From positions 1-64,000 of the forward strand of contig DCHR01000039.1 in NCBI GenBank assembly GCA_002315375.1: a stretch of 64,000 nucleotides of DNA, written 5' to 3'. Numbering within the stretch: position 1 is the first letter of the stretch; every line of letters starts with the position of its first letter. Origin of the DNA: Treponema sp. UBA1747 (GTDB lineage: Bacteria; Spirochaetota; Spirochaetia; Treponematales; Treponemataceae). Both the position numbers and the translations under genes were made by a program. Below, piece after piece: positions 1 through 8,116 of the stretch. Under the pieces are notes generated by a model that worked only from the letters and a program-made list of their open reading frames with translations, was not told the origin of the DNA and made no database searches.

Positions 1-223
1 CAGTACCTTTTTTGATAGCACGTTCGATGTTATCTTTAGGCATGTTAGCTGCGCGAGCTTTAAGAATTACTGTACGGAGGCGTGGGTTAGAGTTAGGATC
101 TCCACCACCCATGCGAGCTGCGATAGAAATTTCTTTGATAAATTTTGTAAAGATTTTACCACGTTTTGCATCGGCCAGACCCTTTGCATGTTTAATGGTG
201 GCCCATTTACTATGTCCTGACAT
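1..223 (-). CDS. yebC: YebC/PmpR family transcriptional regulator, N-terminal part (cut by window edge)
   Basis: This is the first 74 codons of a minus-strand gene whose 3' part lies outside the window. The N-terminus MSGHSKW, followed by a KxxKGxADAKRGK stretch and an [12 protein letters not shown] segment, is the signature of the YebC/PmpR family (about 240-250 residues). These proteins bind DNA as transcription regulators, and some members help translation of proline-rich stretches. The ATG at 221-223 has a good AGGAGTT ribosome-binding site 5 nt upstream (229-235). A strong sigma-70-type promoter lies just ahead. The family call is firm; which of the known YebC roles applies cannot be told from a fragment. 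Confidence 0.93.
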   Translation of the reverse strand, partial: MSGHSKWATIKHAKGLADAKRGKIFTKFIKEISIAARMGGGDPNSNPRLRTVILKARAANMPKDNIERAIKKGT

Positions 224-269
224 TAGGAACTCCTTTAAAATTAGTATACTGATTAATTACAATAGAAAA

Positions 270-298
270 TAATACCATATTACAAAAGGTTATGCAAT
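270..298 (-). promoter_or_regulatory. Sigma-70 promoter of yebC
   Basis: On the minus strand, a -35 TTGCAT (293-298) is followed after exactly 17 nt by a -10 TATTAT (270-275), about 45 bp ahead of the yebC start. The spacing and the two hexamers are close to the vegetative consensus. Confidence 0.65.
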
Positions 299-306
299 AA
301 TCCAAA

Positions 307-1065
307 CTAGTTGTCTTCCTCAAGAGAATTAACAGGAACACAGCCCAGATAAACAATATTAGAATAATACAGTGTATATGAAATATCTCGGCCAACAGCA
401 ACCGCAAATAATGCAACATAAAAGGTATTCTCATACCCGGAATCAAAATCAGTATAGGAAAGATCTGAATCTGTTCCACCCTTTTCGGGTTTTGCATCAT
501 TTTCCCCGTTACGTCCAAAGTCGAAAGATTTTTTATTTACCCTTACAGGTAAAAACTTCTCATCTCCATAGGAAATATAAGATGGAAAAACATCCTGATA
601 ATCTGTTAGCCTGATTTTTACCTGTTTTGAATCTTCGGTATAAGGAACACGGCAGTCTTTATAAGATTTTGACTCTTCATCATAACACCAAAGTTTCTGA
701 TATCCATAAGTTTCCGTCATTTTTGTATAGGCAGTAGTAGTATTATCAGAAACAGAAAGAGAATATAAAGAATCTCTTTCAGAAACTAAATCTGTACTTA
801 CCGAAGAATCATCATAACGTGAATAAATTTTGTAATAAATTTCTGTACCCATAAAATTGAAATCATCACTGGAATTTGATTCATTTGTTTTGAACTCAAA
901 ATACCTTTCAGCAAATTCACTGTTATATTCTGGTTTATGGGTAGGATAATTTGGCGGATCAATAAAGTAAACTACATCAAGACCACAGGATATTGTTAAA
1001 AACAAAAAACATCCTGTCAGAAGAAAAAGAAACATATTCTCTATTTTCCTGAAGGATGTTTTCAT
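307..1065 (-). CDS. Putative lipoprotein, unknown function
   Basis: A 252-residue protein with a basic N-terminus, a hydrophobic core at about 11-27 and a lipobox-like LTISC, so it is probably exported and lipidated at the cysteine near residue 27. The mature part is rich in Ser, Asp, Tyr and Asn and shows no motif I recognise. It follows the TPR membrane protein by 27 nt and may share its transcript. The ATG at 1063-1065 has no clear Shine-Dalgarno sequence. It could be a Treponema-specific outer-membrane or periplasmic lipoprotein; no function is proposed. Confidence 0.72.
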   Translation of the reverse strand: MKTSFRKIENMFLFLLTGCFLFLTISCGLDVVYFIDPPNYPTHKPEYNSEFAERYFEFKTNESNSSDDFNFMGTEIYYKIYSRYDDSSVSTDLVSERDSLYSLSVSDNTTTAYTKMTETYGYQKLWCYDEESKSYKDCRVPYTEDSKQVKIRLTDYQDVFPSYISYGDEKFLPVRVNKKSFDFGRNGENDAKPEKGGTDSDLSYTDFDSGYENTFYVALFAVAVGRDISYTLYYSNIVYLGCVPVNSLEEDN

Positions 1066-1092
1066 AAATCGCCGGTATTCAATAATTATTGA

Positions 1093-1770
1093 TTACTGAA
1101 TATTTCCTTTAATTTTCATATCAAGAACGCGTGTTTTTGCCATTTTTGCCCATGATTCATCAGGTGATGCATTGATGAGAACATTGTAAGCTTCAGCAGC
1201 CTTTGCGTAGTCATTCTGTTTTTCATATACACGTCCCAGAGAGAACTGAGCATGTGATTTAAGAACGAAATCAGAAACATCTGCTGCTTTCTTGAAGTTT
1301 TCAGCAGCAACTGCAAGGTCACCTGTCTGTTCTGCACAAACACCAACATTGTAGTAAGCCAGTGGAGCTGTATATGATTTTTTTCCTTTTTCAGCTGCGG
1401 CTTTCCAATAATCAAGGGATGCTGCGTAATCTTTATTCTGGTAAGCAACATCTGCAGCAAGCATATTTGCACGAACTCCAACTACCCCGCCTTTTTTAAG
1501 AAGTGGTGTTACAGATTCCATTGCTGTCGAACGGCGACCTGCCAGTTCACTTTCTTCAAGACCTTCAGCACCATTGGTGAGAGCATAAGAAATTTCATCA
1601 ATAACTGAAAGATTCTTTTCTGTTCCTTTAGCAGAAACAGTTACAATCACTGCATATGCAATTACGGCAACAACAAGTGCACCAAGTACAGAAAAAAGAA
1701 CAATTCTGTTTTTTTCAAGAAAACGATTCAATTTTTCTGAAACACTTGTTTTTTCTTTAACATCTGACAT
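1093..1770 (-). CDS. Membrane-anchored TPR protein
   Basis: A 225-residue protein with a charged N-terminus, one transmembrane helix at about 24-46 (VLFSVLGALVVAVIAYAVIV), then an extracytoplasmic helical region with TPR-like repeats. The clearest repeats are near residues 130-210 (YYNVGVCAEQTGDLAVAAENF and SLGRVYEKQNDYAKAAEAY). The topology resembles YfgM/tol-pal-associated TPR proteins, which act in envelope protein handling, but that is only a fold-level comparison. I chose the ATG at 1768-1770 rather than an upstream alternative because GAGGTAA sits 7 nt before it. It is followed closely by the lipoprotein gene and preceded by the degenerate activator gene. Confidence 0.75.
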   Translation of the reverse strand: MSDVKEKTSVSEKLNRFLEKNRIVLFSVLGALVVAVIAYAVIVTVSAKGTEKNLSVIDEISYALTNGAEGLEESELAGRRSTAMESVTPLLKKGGVVGVRANMLAADVAYQNKDYAASLDYWKAAAEKGKKSYTAPLAYYNVGVCAEQTGDLAVAAENFKKAADVSDFVLKSHAQFSLGRVYEKQNDYAKAAEAYNVLINASPDESWAKMAKTRVLDMKIKGNIQ

Positions 1771-1797
1771 TTTATTACCTCGTTTTATCAATCATTA

Positions 1798-2721
1798 TCA
1801 GCGGATATGAAGCTCATTCAACAAACGGGAAACATAAGTTCGCTGAAGACCAAGGACTTTTGCAGCCTGAGTCTGATTATTTCCATTTTCTTCAAGGATC
1901 TTTATAACATAATAACGTTTAAAAGAATCCAGCGCTGTTTTCATTGTCTTGTCATCTCCAAGAGTCTGAAAAACAACAGAATTTGTGTCTTTCGAAACTG
2001 AATTGACAAACGGAAGATTTGACTCCGGAATAGTTTCAGTTTCACACGAAGCTACGGCAAAATCAACAACTGATTTCAATTCGAAAATCCCGTTCTTCCA
2101 GAAGTGATTTTCGATCTTATCAAGTGCAGACTTTGTGAAGCCTTCTACCTGTTTTCCGGAAACTGCATTTGCCATATCCAGAAGAACCCAGGTTAATGAT
2201 TTTACCCCAGACTTAATCTCATTTATTGAAAGAATATTTGTCTTCAACAAACCAAGTCTGAAAGCAAGTTTAGCGGAAAATTTTCCTTCTTCGGCAAGCT
2301 CATCAAGATTTTTATCAGTTCCGGCTGCAAGCAGGATTTTTCTTTCTTCGAAAAAACCTTTTTCAATCAAACCAAGAAGTTCATCCTGAAAATCAAGCGA
2401 AAGACAATCAATATTATCCAGAAAAAAAACAGAATCAGAATCAAGAGTACTGATAACAGAAATAAGTTTATCAGAACCAGACTGTTTTACATTAAAATCT
2501 ACAAATGACTTTAAGGTTTTGAATCTGAATAAAGCAACTGTTTCAAGAAAGACAGTTCGAAGCACCGGATCCTGCGAAACAACCAGAACACAAAGGTTCT
2601 GAGACGCAAAATCTTTTGCTATTCCGACTAATTCACCGAAATAGGAATTATCATTTGCCAGAAAACCGATTCTCTTTAAGAATAAATTGTCTTTTTCTGT
2701 CATTCCCGGTAGTTTCCGCAT
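1798..2721 (-). CDS. Degenerate NtrC-type (sigma-54 activator-like) protein with Fis HTH
   Basis: A 307-residue protein that follows the layout of a bacterial enhancer-binding protein without a receiver domain. Residues near 90-110 (VFFLDNIDCLSLDFQDELL) match the Walker B region, with DE changed to DN. Later comes the sensor/arginine-finger segment (NLDELAEEGKFSAKLAFRL). The C-terminus is a convincing Fis-type helix-turn-helix (NGNNQTQAAKVLGLQRTYVSRLL). The Walker A position reads SQDPVLRT instead of GxxGxGK, and there is no GAFTGA loop, so ATP hydrolysis and sigma-54 remodelling are unlikely. It probably binds DNA as a passive regulator. The start is uncertain: ATG at 2721 or 2703, or GTG at 2727. 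Confidence 0.7.
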   Translation of the reverse strand: MRKLPGMTEKDNLFLKRIGFLANDNSYFGELVGIAKDFASQNLCVLVVSQDPVLRTVFLETVALFRFKTLKSFVDFNVKQSGSDKLISVISTLDSDSVFFLDNIDCLSLDFQDELLGLIEKGFFEERKILLAAGTDKNLDELAEEGKFSAKLAFRLGLLKTNILSINEIKSGVKSLTWVLLDMANAVSGKQVEGFTKSALDKIENHFWKNGIFELKSVVDFAVASCETETIPESNLPFVNSVSKDTNSVVFQTLGDDKTMKTALDSFKRYYVIKILEENGNNQTQAAKVLGLQRTYVSRLLNELHIR

Positions 2722-2727
2722 AATCAC

Positions 2728-2769
2728 AAAAAACGCATTGCAGTTCTATTAAAACATACAATGCGTTTT
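2728..2769 (-). terminator. Intrinsic terminator after rpsA
   Basis: On the minus strand an AAAACGCATTG arm (2759-2769) pairs with CAATGCGTTTT (2730-2740) and is followed by a T run. It lies 26 bp beyond the rpsA stop and abuts the start of the next gene. Confidence 0.65.
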
Positions 2770-2795
2770 CTGCTTTTTTTATCTAAAGGTGTAAA

Positions 2796-4508
2796 TTATT
2801 CACTTTTAGAGTTGAGCAAATCTCCGATTGTAAAAGCACCGTCATCATCATTTCCAGAAGAAGACATGTACTGAGAGATTTCATCACGCTGCTGCTTTCT
2901 CTTGTATTCACGAACAGAGAATGCAACCTTTTCTTTTTCAACATTTACGTCTACAACAAATACGTTGAGTTTGTCACCAACATTGTATTTTGTTACAGCT
3001 TCTTCAAAAGGAACGTCTTTGTCATCGCTAAGGTTAGCTTTGTTTACAAGACCTTCGATTCCGTTTGGAGCTTTTACAAAAAGACCAAAGTCTGTAATTG
3101 AAGTGATTTCACCTTCAAGTGTAGAACCTGGTTTGTATTCTTCAGCAAATGCCTTCCAAGGATCATCTGTAAGCTGTTTAAGACCAACACGGATTCTGTG
3201 CTGTTCTGGATCACATTCGATTACAACAGCTTCAACTTCCTGGTCAACTTTCAGTTCGCTTCCAGGATGCTTAACTTTCTTTGTCCATGAAATATCATCT
3301 GCATGGAGGAATCCGTCAATTCCGTCTGCGAGAGAAATGAAAGCACCAACATTTGTAAGTTTTACAACTTTACCAGCTACTTTTGTTCCAACTGCATATT
3401 TGTCAGCAATTGAATCCCATGGATTTTCTGTTGTCTGTTTGAGACCAAGTGAAACACGACCAGCCTGGATATCATAACCAAGGATCATTACTTCAACTTC
3501 CTGATCTTTTGCTACAACATCAGAAGGTTTGTTGATTTTCTTTGTCCAAGAGAATTCACTGATATGAACAAGACCTTCAATTCCTTCTTCCAGTTCAACA
3601 AAAGCACCGAAGTCTGTAAGTTTTGTTACTTTTCCTTTTACAATGTCATTTACATTGTATTTTGTTTCAAAGTGCATCCATGGATCTTCAGAGAAATGTT
3701 TCAGAGAAAGATTAATTCTCTTTTCTGCTGGATCAAGACGGATAACTTTAAGTTCGATTTCCTGACCTTTTTTAACAAAGTCTTTTGGACGAGCAACATG
3801 TCCCCAGCTCATATCATTGATATGAAGAAGTCCGTCGAATCCGCCCAGGTCGATGAAAGCACCGAAACTTGTAAATGATTTTACAGTTCCTTTTACTGAA
3901 TCACCGATTTTTGCAGTGTTGAAGAAAGCATCACGTTTTTCGTTGATCTGTTCTTCAAGATACTTTCTGCGGTTAACCACAGGATTAAGTTTTTTATCAG
4001 AGTAAAGACGTTCGATATAGAATTTTGATTTTACACCGAGCAGACTTTCTGGTTTTTCTACTTTATCTGCATCTGACTGGCTGATTGGAAGGAATGCGGC
4101 ACGTTCAATGCCCAAATCTACTTCGTAACCACTTTTTACTAATTTTACAATTACACCATCAACAGGTACACCGTCTTTGAAAGCCTGACTAACTTCTTTT
4201 GAGAAGCGTTTTGAATCTGCGCGTCTCTTAGAAAGAACAGGACCATTTTTATCATGACCTGTAAGCAATGCCTGAACTGTTTCGCCTTCTTTTGGCAGTT
4301 CGCCCATAAATTCCTGTACAGGAATCAAACCTTCAGACTTGTCTCCAATGTCTACGTAAACATAATCATTGGCAACTGATACAACGATTCCTTCTACAAG
4401 CTGTCCAGCCTGTGGTGCATTAAACTCCTTAAGTGATTCTTCTAACTGTGTCTGGAAAACATCTCTGGAGTTCTGAGAGTTTTCTTTTTCCACTTCCATT
4501 TCTTCCAT
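2796..4508 (-). CDS. rpsA: 30S ribosomal protein S1
   Basis: A 570-residue protein built of six consecutive S1/OB-fold repeats. The later repeats are plain from the recurring pattern G-x-V-x-x-(F/L)-T-(D/S/N)-(F/V)-GAF(I/V), GL(V/L)H and R(I/V)(N/S)LGLK, as in GTVKSFTSFGAFIDL, GKVTKLTDFGAFVEL and GKVVKLTNVGAFISL. S1 binds mRNA at the platform of the small subunit and helps initiation on structured leaders. The two N-terminal repeats are more divergent, as is usual where S1 docks to the ribosome. It lies 15 bp downstream of cmk, a gene pairing common in bacteria. The ATG at 4508 is preceded by AAAGGG. Confidence 0.97.
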   Translation of the reverse strand: MEEMEVEKENSQNSRDVFQTQLEESLKEFNAPQAGQLVEGIVVSVANDYVYVDIGDKSEGLIPVQEFMGELPKEGETVQALLTGHDKNGPVLSKRRADSKRFSKEVSQAFKDGVPVDGVIVKLVKSGYEVDLGIERAAFLPISQSDADKVEKPESLLGVKSKFYIERLYSDKKLNPVVNRRKYLEEQINEKRDAFFNTAKIGDSVKGTVKSFTSFGAFIDLGGFDGLLHINDMSWGHVARPKDFVKKGQEIELKVIRLDPAEKRINLSLKHFSEDPWMHFETKYNVNDIVKGKVTKLTDFGAFVELEEGIEGLVHISEFSWTKKINKPSDVVAKDQEVEVMILGYDIQAGRVSLGLKQTTENPWDSIADKYAVGTKVAGKVVKLTNVGAFISLADGIDGFLHADDISWTKKVKHPGSELKVDQEVEAVVIECDPEQHRIRVGLKQLTDDPWKAFAEEYKPGSTLEGEITSITDFGLFVKAPNGIEGLVNKANLSDDKDVPFEEAVTKYNVGDKLNVFVVDVNVEKEKVAFSVREYKRKQQRDEISQYMSSSGNDDDGAFTIGDLLNSKSE

Positions 4509-4523
4509 TGTAAACCCTTTATG

Positions 4524-5153
4524 TTATGAAATTTGTTTAAATATTATCTCACAAACCTGCTCTATCGTCAAGTTTGAAGTATCGATATAGATTGCATCGG
4601 GAGCGATTTTCAGACTGCCCTCTGCCTTGTTTTTATCTATTTCATCACGTTTTCTGATAGATTCTTTGATTTCTTCAAGGGAAAGTTTTGAAACTCCCTG
4701 GTCAAATCGGCGCTGAGCCTGAACATCAAGGCTTGCGTCCAGATAAAACTTATATTCAGCATCAGGAAATACTACAGTTGTCATATCGCGGCCTTCACAG
4801 ACAATTGAAAGGCTTTTTGTTATTTCCCGCATAACCTCGTTTACGTAATGACGGATTTCAACATTTGCTGAAACAGGAGATGCATTTGCTGAAATACGGT
4901 CATCATGGAGGTGATCATTTACATCTACTCCATTGAGAATAAGGCGGGAATTAACGTATTCCAGTTTCTGTTTTCTTGCAAAGTCAGCTGCCAGCTTCTG
5001 GTCTGAAAAATTGATATTGTTATCCAGAATGGCCATGGTCAAGGCTCTGTAAAAACTGCCTGAATTCAAATTCGTAATATTAAAATGTTCAGCTACACGT
5101 GAAGCGATTGTTGATTTTCCGGTTCCTGCTGGTCCGTCAATTGCAATAATCAT
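4524..5153 (-). CDS. cmk: (d)CMP kinase
   Basis: A 209-residue nucleoside monophosphate kinase that phosphorylates CMP and dCMP using ATP. The P-loop GPAGTGKS is at residues 6-13. A CEGRDMTTVVFPDAEYKFYL segment (the GRDIGTVVxPxA motif of Cmk) and the lid-like QRR...R region are present. I start the gene at the ATG 5151-5153, which has a perfect GGAGGAA ribosome-binding site; the upstream TTG is not needed. It sits between dxs and rpsA on the same strand with short gaps, so dxs-cmk-rpsA may be co-transcribed. Confidence 0.95.
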   Translation of the reverse strand: MIIAIDGPAGTGKSTIASRVAEHFNITNLNSGSFYRALTMAILDNNINFSDQKLAADFARKQKLEYVNSRLILNGVDVNDHLHDDRISANASPVSANVEIRHYVNEVMREITKSLSIVCEGRDMTTVVFPDAEYKFYLDASLDVQAQRRFDQGVSKLSLEEIKESIRKRDEIDKNKAEGSLKIAPDAIYIDTSNLTIEQVCEIIFKQIS

Positions 5154-5203
5154 ATATTCCTCCAATTTCAGGGGTTCCGTTCATCACCCCTTTATTTTCC
5201 TGT

Positions 5204-7096
5204 TTAATTTTCTGAAAGGGCATTGAATATGGAATCCACATCCAGACCTGCCTCTTTCAAAACATCATTTCTGGTTCCATGGGAATAGAATTTCTCAGAA
5301 AATGCAAGAATCTTGGTATTTCTGAAGTCATTCTTCAAAAGGAAAGTTTCAAGATATTCTGAAATTCCTCCTGTTTTTACCCCGTCTTCCACAAAAATTA
5401 CTTCATTATAGCGGAAAGCAAGTTCCTTGAAATAATTTTCATCCAGCGGTTTTATAAAGCGCATTACAAAAATATCAGCAAAGCCGCCTTTTTCGATATA
5501 TTTAAGAGCAGCATCCTTTACTTCCGAATACATACCGCCTGTTGTGACAATAAGTTTTCTAACATTCCCTGAAGAATAATCCGTTTCACTGATTTTAGAA
5601 AAATCAGTTGCTGAAACCAGGATTCCTTTTCCAATATTTACAGGCTGGCGGAATACATCAAGTTCTTCCGGACAGGCCAGTTTAGGATAACGTATAAAAA
5701 CAGCTGTTGTTGCCTGATTTACTGCCCAGCGGAGACATAAATGCAGATCCACATCACTGACAGGGCTCAGAATTACTGCATCCGGTACAGGACGGAACAA
5801 AGCAATATCAAAAATTCCCTGATGAGTTGCTCCGTCTCCGGGAACAGCGCCGGCTCTGTCCAGAACAAAAACACCATGAAGCTTCTGAAGTGAAATATCA
5901 TGAAGAATCTGGTCCACGGAACGCTGGATGAAAGTTGAATAAATGCAGCAGACAGGTATCATTCCGCCTTTTGCAAGGCCTCCGGCAAAAGTTACGGCAT
6001 GTTCTTCCGCAATACCAACATCAAAAAAGCGTTTCGGGAACTTTCTTTCAAATTTTGAAAGTCCGGTTCCTTTTGCCATTGCGGCGGTTATTGCAACAAT
6101 TTTTTCGTTTTTCCGGCCAAGACTTACTATGGAATTACTGAAGCTATCGGTAAAAGTAAGTCTGCTGCTTCCAGAACATTCCCCTGTTTCAGTATCAAAA
6201 GGACCTACTCCATGGAAATTTTCGGGATTTGATTCTGCCGGTTCATATCCCTTCCCTTTTTTAGTAACTACATGTACAACAACAGGTCGGTGAAGTTTTT
6301 TTACACGGCGCAAAACCTGTTCAAGATTGTTTTCATTATGTCCGTTCAAAGGCCCCACATATTCAAAGCCCAAATCAACAAAAAGATTATTTGTAAGCAT
6401 AAGACCTTTTATTGAACGTTTGAAACGGAAAATGATTTTTTCGAGTGCTTTGTTAATGTATGGAATTCTATCCACAGCCCGGTCTATTTTGTACCGGAAG
6501 GACTGATAACGTGCAGAAACTGTAAGTCGTGAAAGATAACGGGAAACTGAACCAGTATTGTGATCGATAGACATCTGGTTATCATTCAGAACAACAATCA
6601 GGTTTTTGGAAAGCTGACCTGCATGTTCCAGACCTTCAAAAGCCAGTCCTCCGGTTAATGCGCCGTCTCCAATAACGGCAACGACCTTTCCTTCGTGCCC
6701 GGTCTGTTCCCAGGCAGTCAGAAGACCGAGAGAAGATGAAATTGAAGTTGAAGCATGCCCGCTTGTAAAAAAGTCATGTTCACTTTCTTCGACATTTGTA
6801 AATCCGGAAAGACCTTCGCAGGTTCTTATGGAATCGAAATCTGAATACCGGCCCGTAAGAAGTTTGTGTGCATAGCACTGATGACTTACATCAAAAACAA
6901 TTGCATCCTGGGGAGTCTGAAAAACCCGGTGAAGAGCAAGAGTTAATTCGACGGCGCCCAGATTACTTGCCAGGTGTCCGCCATTATGACCAACTACAGA
7001 AATAATTTCTTCGCGGAGTTCTGCAGCCAGTTTTGGAATCTCTTTTTGAGGAATTTTCTTTACATCTTCAGGTGAACTGATTTTTTCCAGATACAT
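5204..7096 (-). CDS. dxs: 1-deoxy-D-xylulose-5-phosphate synthase
   Basis: A 630-residue thiamine-diphosphate enzyme that condenses pyruvate with glyceraldehyde 3-phosphate, the first step of the MEP isoprenoid pathway. It is a typical full-length DXS. The N-terminal GHNGGHLASNLGAVEL has the proton-relay His. GDGALTGG with the later NDNQMSI is the ThDP/Mg-binding motif. The transketolase-like middle domain carries FDVGIAEEHAVTFAGGLA with the catalytic Glu and DRAGAVPGDGATHQG, followed by a C-terminal transketolase domain. The gene begins just after a terminator, so it probably has its own promoter. The ribosome-binding site is weak. Confidence 0.97.
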   Translation of the reverse strand: MYLEKISSPEDVKKIPQKEIPKLAAELREEIISVVGHNGGHLASNLGAVELTLALHRVFQTPQDAIVFDVSHQCYAHKLLTGRYSDFDSIRTCEGLSGFTNVEESEHDFFTSGHASTSISSSLGLLTAWEQTGHEGKVVAVIGDGALTGGLAFEGLEHAGQLSKNLIVVLNDNQMSIDHNTGSVSRYLSRLTVSARYQSFRYKIDRAVDRIPYINKALEKIIFRFKRSIKGLMLTNNLFVDLGFEYVGPLNGHNENNLEQVLRRVKKLHRPVVVHVVTKKGKGYEPAESNPENFHGVGPFDTETGECSGSSRLTFTDSFSNSIVSLGRKNEKIVAITAAMAKGTGLSKFERKFPKRFFDVGIAEEHAVTFAGGLAKGGMIPVCCIYSTFIQRSVDQILHDISLQKLHGVFVLDRAGAVPGDGATHQGIFDIALFRPVPDAVILSPVSDVDLHLCLRWAVNQATTAVFIRYPKLACPEELDVFRQPVNIGKGILVSATDFSKISETDYSSGNVRKLIVTTGGMYSEVKDAALKYIEKGGFADIFVMRFIKPLDENYFKELAFRYNEVIFVEDGVKTGGISEYLETFLLKNDFRNTKILAFSEKFYSHGTRNDVLKEAGLDVDSIFNALSEN

Positions 7097-7107
7097 AATG
7101 ACTCACT

Positions 7108-7151
7108 AAAAAAAAAGACCGCGTAAGCCATTGTGTGACTTTCACGGTCTT
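7108..7151 (-). terminator. Intrinsic terminator after the bS22-like gene
   Basis: Minus-strand stem AAGACCG (7145-7151) with CGGTCTT (7115-7121), followed by a run of nine T. It separates the small ribosomal protein gene from dxs. Confidence 0.8.
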
Positions 7152-7175
7152 ATTTGACACCACAACGGTCACAAA

Positions 7176-7262
7176 TTATTTCTTGTGTCTGTTGCGTCTA
7201 AGCATCTTCTTACGCTTATGTGTGGCCATCTTCTGGCGCTTTCTTTTCTTACCACAAGGCAT
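7176..7262 (-). CDS. Tiny bS22/mS38-like (AURKAIP1/COX24 domain) ribosomal protein
   Basis: A 28-residue, extremely basic ORF (MPCGKKRKRQKMATHKRKKM, then LRRNRHKK). ATG is at 7260-7262 with GGAGCT 7 nt upstream and a terminator after the stop, so it is a bona fide small gene. The K-R-x-K-M-x-x-H-K-x-K-K-x-x-(R/K)-(R/K)-x-R pattern is that of the AURKAIP1/COX24 family, whose mitochondrial member is mS38. Related peptides called bS22 occur in small ribosomal subunits of some bacteria, including spirochaetes. The likely place is near the decoding centre of the 30S subunit. The family assignment is by eye; ribosome association is inferred. Confidence 0.8.
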   Translation of the reverse strand: MPCGKKRKRQKMATHKRKKMLRRNRHKK

Positions 7263-7335
7263 GAATAGAGCTCCTTAATTAAAATAACTTTATAAAGTGA
7301 AAATATTATCTCACAAATTAAAAATCAGGTCAATA

Positions 7336-7578
7336 CTAACCATTTTTTTTGAAAAGTTTGGAAAGAGCAGTAACGGCAGTTGGATTCGGTTCTGAAGGAG
7401 CAAGGGCCGCCTTGTTTTCTTCCTGAATGGCATCAAAAACTTCCTGGCGGAAAACCTTTACATGCTTTGGAGCTTCAACACCGATTTTTACCTGGTCTCC
7501 CTGTACACTGATAATTGTCAGTGTAATGTCATTCCCGATTTTTATTTTCTCATCGATTTTGCGGGCGAGAATAAGCAT
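7336..7578 (-). CDS. csrA: Carbon storage regulator CsrA
   Basis: An 80-residue RNA-binding translational regulator. The core [18 protein letters not shown]...[19 protein letters not shown] matches CsrA throughout, including the first beta strand (LILARK) and the FRQEV region with the RNA-contacting Arg. A C-terminal tail of about 25 residues exceeds the 61-residue E. coli form. Its ATG overlaps the fliW stop by one base (TAATG), so translation is coupled. FliW is the protein antagonist that sequesters CsrA. Candidate CsrA hairpins are present upstream of flaB1 and flaG in this window. Confidence 0.97.
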   Translation of the reverse strand: MLILARKIDEKIKIGNDITLTIISVQGDQVKIGVEAPKHVKVFRQEVFDAIQEENKAALAPSEPNPTAVTALSKLFKKNG

Positions 7579-8024
7579 TAGTTTCCTCCCCCATTTTCCT
7601 GAAGCATTCTCATAATATCAACTTTTGTGGACCAGCGGTTATCACTCAAAATAACCTGCATACAGTCTCTTGTATTTTTATTGATAACCAGAGGTCCTGC
7701 AAAGTTTGCTGTAATCGGAGAACCGCTTGATGGAACTGTCACAATAGTCATGATGATAATGTCTTCCGGTTTTTCGATTCCGATTTTTTTCAGAGATTCA
7801 TCATCTATATCAGTTTCATAACTGGAACAAATCAGAAAAGGATCTACAATAAGGAATGATACATCAATACTGTCTGTACTCTGCAGCCAGATGAAAGGAT
7901 CATACTCAGAATCAATCAATGCATATTTTGTATAATCTTCAAACCCGAAGATTCCTTCAGGTATATTAAGGATGTGATCTTCAGATACTTCAACCATTCC
8001 TTTTGATTTTGTGTTTACTGTCAT
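7578..8024 (-). CDS. fliW: Flagellar assembly factor FliW
   Basis: A 148-residue FliW, which binds CsrA and flagellin and so links filament secretion to flagellin translation. Family features are the early [21 protein letters not shown] segment, FLIVDPF at about 57-63, the MTIVTVP segment and the [11 protein letters not shown] motif. It is translationally coupled to csrA. Its ribosome-binding site AAGGAT lies inside the sequence ACACAAGGAT (8031-8040), which itself resembles a CsrA-binding site. Confidence 0.97.
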   Translation of the reverse strand: MTVNTKSKGMVEVSEDHILNIPEGIFGFEDYTKYALIDSEYDPFIWLQSTDSIDVSFLIVDPFLICSSYETDIDDESLKKIGIEKPEDIIIMTIVTVPSSGSPITANFAGPLVINKNTRDCMQVILSDNRWSTKVDIMRMLQENGGGN

Positions 8025-8030
8025 ATAAAA

Positions 8031-8040
8031 ATCCTTGTGT
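8031..8040 (-). promoter_or_regulatory. Putative CsrA box overlapping the fliW ribosome-binding site
   Basis: The minus-strand RNA reads ACACAAGGAU immediately upstream of the fliW start, matching the core of the CsrA consensus (ACARGGAU). Binding here would block ribosome access and give feedback on fliW-csrA. Two small hairpins lie just upstream (arms 8051-8056/8062-8066 and 8076-8080/8086-8090). The match is visible; binding is inferred. Confidence 0.5.
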
Positions 8041-8116
8041 ACAGATTATATTCCGCTTATTGCGGATTTATTTATACAGGCATATCCTGTTTTGTGTTCC
8101 GGGGTCTGTCCCCTTT

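Noticed and set aside
2902..3477. 191-codon plus-strand ORF
   Set aside because: It lies antisense within rpsA, whose six S1 repeats explain the sequence; no ribosome-binding site or homology.
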